Of a DNA stretch of 64,000 nucleotides, positions 61,880 through 64,000 are shown piece after piece. The notes beneath the pieces were generated by a model. It was not told the origin of the DNA, ran no database searches, and saw only the letters and a program-made list of their open reading frames with translations. The position numbers were made by a program, and so were the translations under genes. The DNA is from Flavobacterium psychrophilum. Its GTDB lineage: Bacteria; Bacteroidota; Bacteroidia; Flavobacteriales; Flavobacteriaceae. The DNA is taken from assembly GCA_001708385.1 (NCBI GenBank), contig CP012388.1:1178001-1242000 (forward strand), written 5' to 3'. The first letter of the stretch is position 1. Every line of letters starts with the position of its first letter.

Positions 61880-64000
61880 TTATCTGCTAAGGTACATTTT
61901 CCTTCTTGAGTAGAGTTCGTAGAACTGGTCGTCTTTAAGATCATCTATAAACAGGATGCTTTCACCTGTAGACTTCATTTCTGGCCCCAGTTGTTTGTTA
62001 ACACCGTGGAATTTACTGAAAGAGAATACCGGTTGTTTGATAGCAAACCCTTTAAGTTGCGGGTTAAAGGTAAAGTCGGTTACTTTATTGTGGCCCAGCA
62101 TTACTTTAGTCGCGTAGTTTACATAAGGCTCTCCGTATGCTTTAGCAATAAACGGAACTGTACGTGACGCCCTTGGGTTAGCCTCGATAATATAAACCGT
62201 ATCATCTTTAATTGCAAACTGTATGTTTATAAGACCAACTGTTTTAAGCGCTATAGCGATTTTCTTAGTATGGTCTTTAATCTGCTGCATTACAAACTCT
62301 CCAAGGTTAAATGGAGGCAATGTAGCGTTACTATCGCCGGAGTGTACACCACAAGGCTCTATATGCTCCATGATACCGATGATGTAAACATTTTCACCGT
62401 CGCATATTGCATCAGCTTCCGCTTCAATTGCTCCGTCAAGATAGTGGTCAAGAAGCAGTTTGTTGCCCGGGATACTCTTAAGAAGGTCGATAACGTGCTC
62501 TTCAAGCTCCTGCTTGTTGATTACAATTTTCATACCCTGTCCTCCAAGTACGTAAGATGGCCTTACAAGTAGTGGAAAGTCTAACGTATCTGCTAATTTA
62601 GAAGCTTCGTCTGCGCTTTCTGCGATACCAAATTGAGGGAACGGAATTCCAAGTTCGGTAAGCAGGTCAGAGAAACGACCCCTGTCTTCAGCAAGGTCAA
62701 GCGCATCAAAGCTTGTACCTAATATTTTAATGCCATACCTGTCCAGTTTTTCGGCAAGCTTAAGAGCAGTCTGCCCACCAAGCTGCACGATTACACCTTC
62801 CGGTTTCTCATGGCGGATAATGTCGTAAATATGTTCCCAGAATACCGGCTCAAAGTACAGCTTGTCTGCCGTATCAAAGTCAGTTGAAACTGTTTCCGGG
62901 TTACAGTTAATCATTATGGTTTCGTAACCGCATTCTGCAGCAGCAAGGACACCGTGTACACAAGAGTAGTCAAACTCGATACCCTGGCCGATCCTGTTAG
63001 GACCCGATCCCAGTACCACTACTTTTTTCCTGTCAGATACTACACTTTCGTTGCTCACATACCTGGTACCGTCAGCTCTCTCGATCTCAGCCTCAAAAGT
63101 TGAGTAGTAGTAAGGCGTTTTCGCCTGGAACTCCGCCGCACAGGTATCAACCAGTTTGTAAACACGCTTAACGCCCATTTCCTCACGTTTGTTGTACACC
63201 TGGCTTTCAAGGCAACCCATCATGTGGGCAATCTGCCTGTCTGCGAAACCTTTTTGTTTTGCCTCAAGAAGTAATTCTTTAGGAAGATCATCTATTTTAA
63301 AAGTAGAGATCTCTCTTTCAAGAAGGTAAAGCTCCTCATACTGCTTAAGGAACCACATGTCGATTTTTGTAATTTCATGGATGCGGCTCAACGGAATACC
63401 CATTGCGATAGCATCGTAAATTACAAACACACGATCCCAGCTTGCATTTGTAAGCTTGTCTATGATCTGCTCATAGTTTGTATATCCTTTACCGTCGGCA
63501 CCAAGACCGTTACGTTTAATTTCAAGTGATTGTGTTGCTTTGTGAAGCGCTTCCTGGAACGAACGCCCGATACCCATAACCTCACCTACCGATTTCATCT
63601 GTAGTCCAAGTGTTCTGTCGGCGCCTTCAAATTTATCGAAGTTCCAACGAGGTATTTTCACGATAACGTAGTCTAGTGTTGGCTCAAATAAGGCCGAAGT
63701 AGATTTTGTTATCTGGTTTTGCAGTTCGTCAAGGTTATACCCCAGTGCAAGCTTAGAAGCAATTTTAGCAATTGGGTAACCGGTAGCTTTAGAAGCAAGA
63801 GCCGAAGAGCGCGATACCCTTGGGTTGATCTCGATGGCTACGATATCTTCTTTTTCATCCGGGCTCACCGCAAACTGAACGTTACATCCACCGGCAAAGT
63901 TACCGATGCTGCGCATCATTTTGATGGCCATATCCCTCATTTTCTGGAAGGTAGTATCAGAAAGCGTCATTGCAGGCGCTACCGTAATACTATCTCCTGT
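61880..64000 (-). CDS. carB: Carbamoyl-phosphate synthase large subunit, C-terminal part
   Basis: 706 visible residues of about 950; the N-terminus lies beyond the right edge. The visible region spans the end of the first ATP-grasp domain (ITVAPAMTLSD, FAVSPDEKEDIVAIEINPRVSRSSALASK), the oligomerization domain, and the second ATP-grasp domain (LGSGPNRIGQGIEFDYSCVH, VRPSYVLGGQGMKIV, AIKDDTVYIIEANPRASRTVPF). The regulatory MGS-like domain found in longer homologues is not evident; the C-terminus ends YELYSRRKMYLSR. Makes carbamoyl phosphate for pyrimidines and arginine. Confidence 0.96.
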   Translation of the reverse strand, partial: TGDSITVAPAMTLSDTTFQKMRDMAIKMMRSIGNFAGGCNVQFAVSPDEKEDIVAIEINPRVSRSSALASKATGYPIAKIASKLALGYNLDELQNQITKSTSALFEPTLDYVIVKIPRWNFDKFEGADRTLGLQMKSVGEVMGIGRSFQEALHKATQSLEIKRNGLGADGKGYTNYEQIIDKLTNASWDRVFVIYDAIAMGIPLSRIHEITKIDMWFLKQYEELYLLEREISTFKIDDLPKELLLEAKQKGFADRQIAHMMGCLESQVYNKREEMGVKRVYKLVDTCAAEFQAKTPYYYSTFEAEIERADGTRYVSNESVVSDRKKVVVLGSGPNRIGQGIEFDYSCVHGVLAAAECGYETIMINCNPETVSTDFDTADKLYFEPVFWEHIYDIIRHEKPEGVIVQLGGQTALKLAEKLDRYGIKILGTSFDALDLAEDRGRFSDLLTELGIPFPQFGIAESADEASKLADTLDFPLLVRPSYVLGGQGMKIVINKQELEEHVIDLLKSIPGNKLLLDHYLDGAIEAEADAICDGENVYIIGIMEHIEPCGVHSGDSNATLPPFNLGEFVMQQIKDHTKKIAIALKTVGLINIQFAIKDDTVYIIEANPRASRTVPFIAKAYGEPYVNYATKVMLGHNKVTDFTFNPQLKGFAIKQPVFSFSKFHGVNKQLGPEMKSTGESILFIDDLKDDQFYELYSRRKMYLSR

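Noticed and set aside
1..64000. CRISPR arrays, tRNA and rRNA genes
   Set aside because: No regularly spaced repeats of CRISPR type, tRNA-like T-loop sequences or rRNA segments were seen when reading both strands; a tRNAscan or CRISPR search was not possible.

Overview
The window looks like chromosomal DNA of a Flavobacterium-like member of the Flavobacteriaceae (Bacteroidota). The evidence is moderate-to-low GC, Bacteroidota-type promoters (a -7 box TAnnTTTG, often with an upstream TTG), type IX secretion sorting domains (types A and B), surface-lipoprotein signals of the SDDDND kind, TonB-dependent receptors, 2TM-domain proteins, and a zeaxanthin-type carotenoid cluster. I saw no tRNA, rRNA, CRISPR array, transposase or phage gene. 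Gene assignments come from reading protein motifs, not from database searches.

Layout. 0-3.1 kb (minus): a LytTR-type two-component operon with three 2TM domains, one of them fused to the histidine kinase, and a 77-bp heptamer repeat array. 3.5-9.3 kb: lipoproteins, an M23 peptidase, a TonB-dependent receptor and a beta-barrel-like protein. 9.4-17.9 kb: ClC and HPP membrane proteins (start/stop overlap), two VOC proteins, an NdpA-like protein, a POTRA/Omp85-like protein and an ABC-2 exporter. 18-27.7 kb: three consecutive T9SS type B secreted proteins, one of 1824 residues with about 14 internal repeats and a GC-rich central segment. 27.8-30.5 kb: a DUF6705-like lipoprotein and typA.

30.9-34.7 kb is a carotenoid operon: a MerR/B12-binding regulator that keeps the CarH photoreceptor signature residues, then crtI, crtB and crtZ. 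36-38.6 kb (minus) is an ECF sigma factor, a membrane-anchored presumed anti-sigma protein and three DUF4252 proteins. 38.8-40.2 kb is an S41 protease lipoprotein. 40.4-46.5 kb is a complete cobalamin uptake locus: a cobalamin riboswitch before btuB, a BtuG-like beta-propeller lipoprotein, and a divergent btuF-permease-ATPase operon. The window therefore holds both a B12 import system and a likely B12-dependent light sensor for pigment genes, about 10 kb apart.

46.6-49.6 kb contains small hydrophilic or disordered proteins and a YceI protein. 49.6-54.9 kb (minus) is mostly single-domain housekeeping proteins. An unexplained minus-strand small-RNA candidate with a strand-specific terminator lies at 54.94-55.07 kb. 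55.2-58.4 kb has rmuC, an acyl-CoA thioesterase and a di-heme lipoprotein. 58.4-61.2 kb (minus) has a cupredoxin and a CotH protein, both with T9SS type A tails. 61.3-64 kb has a small membrane protein and the 3' part of carB, cut by the right edge.
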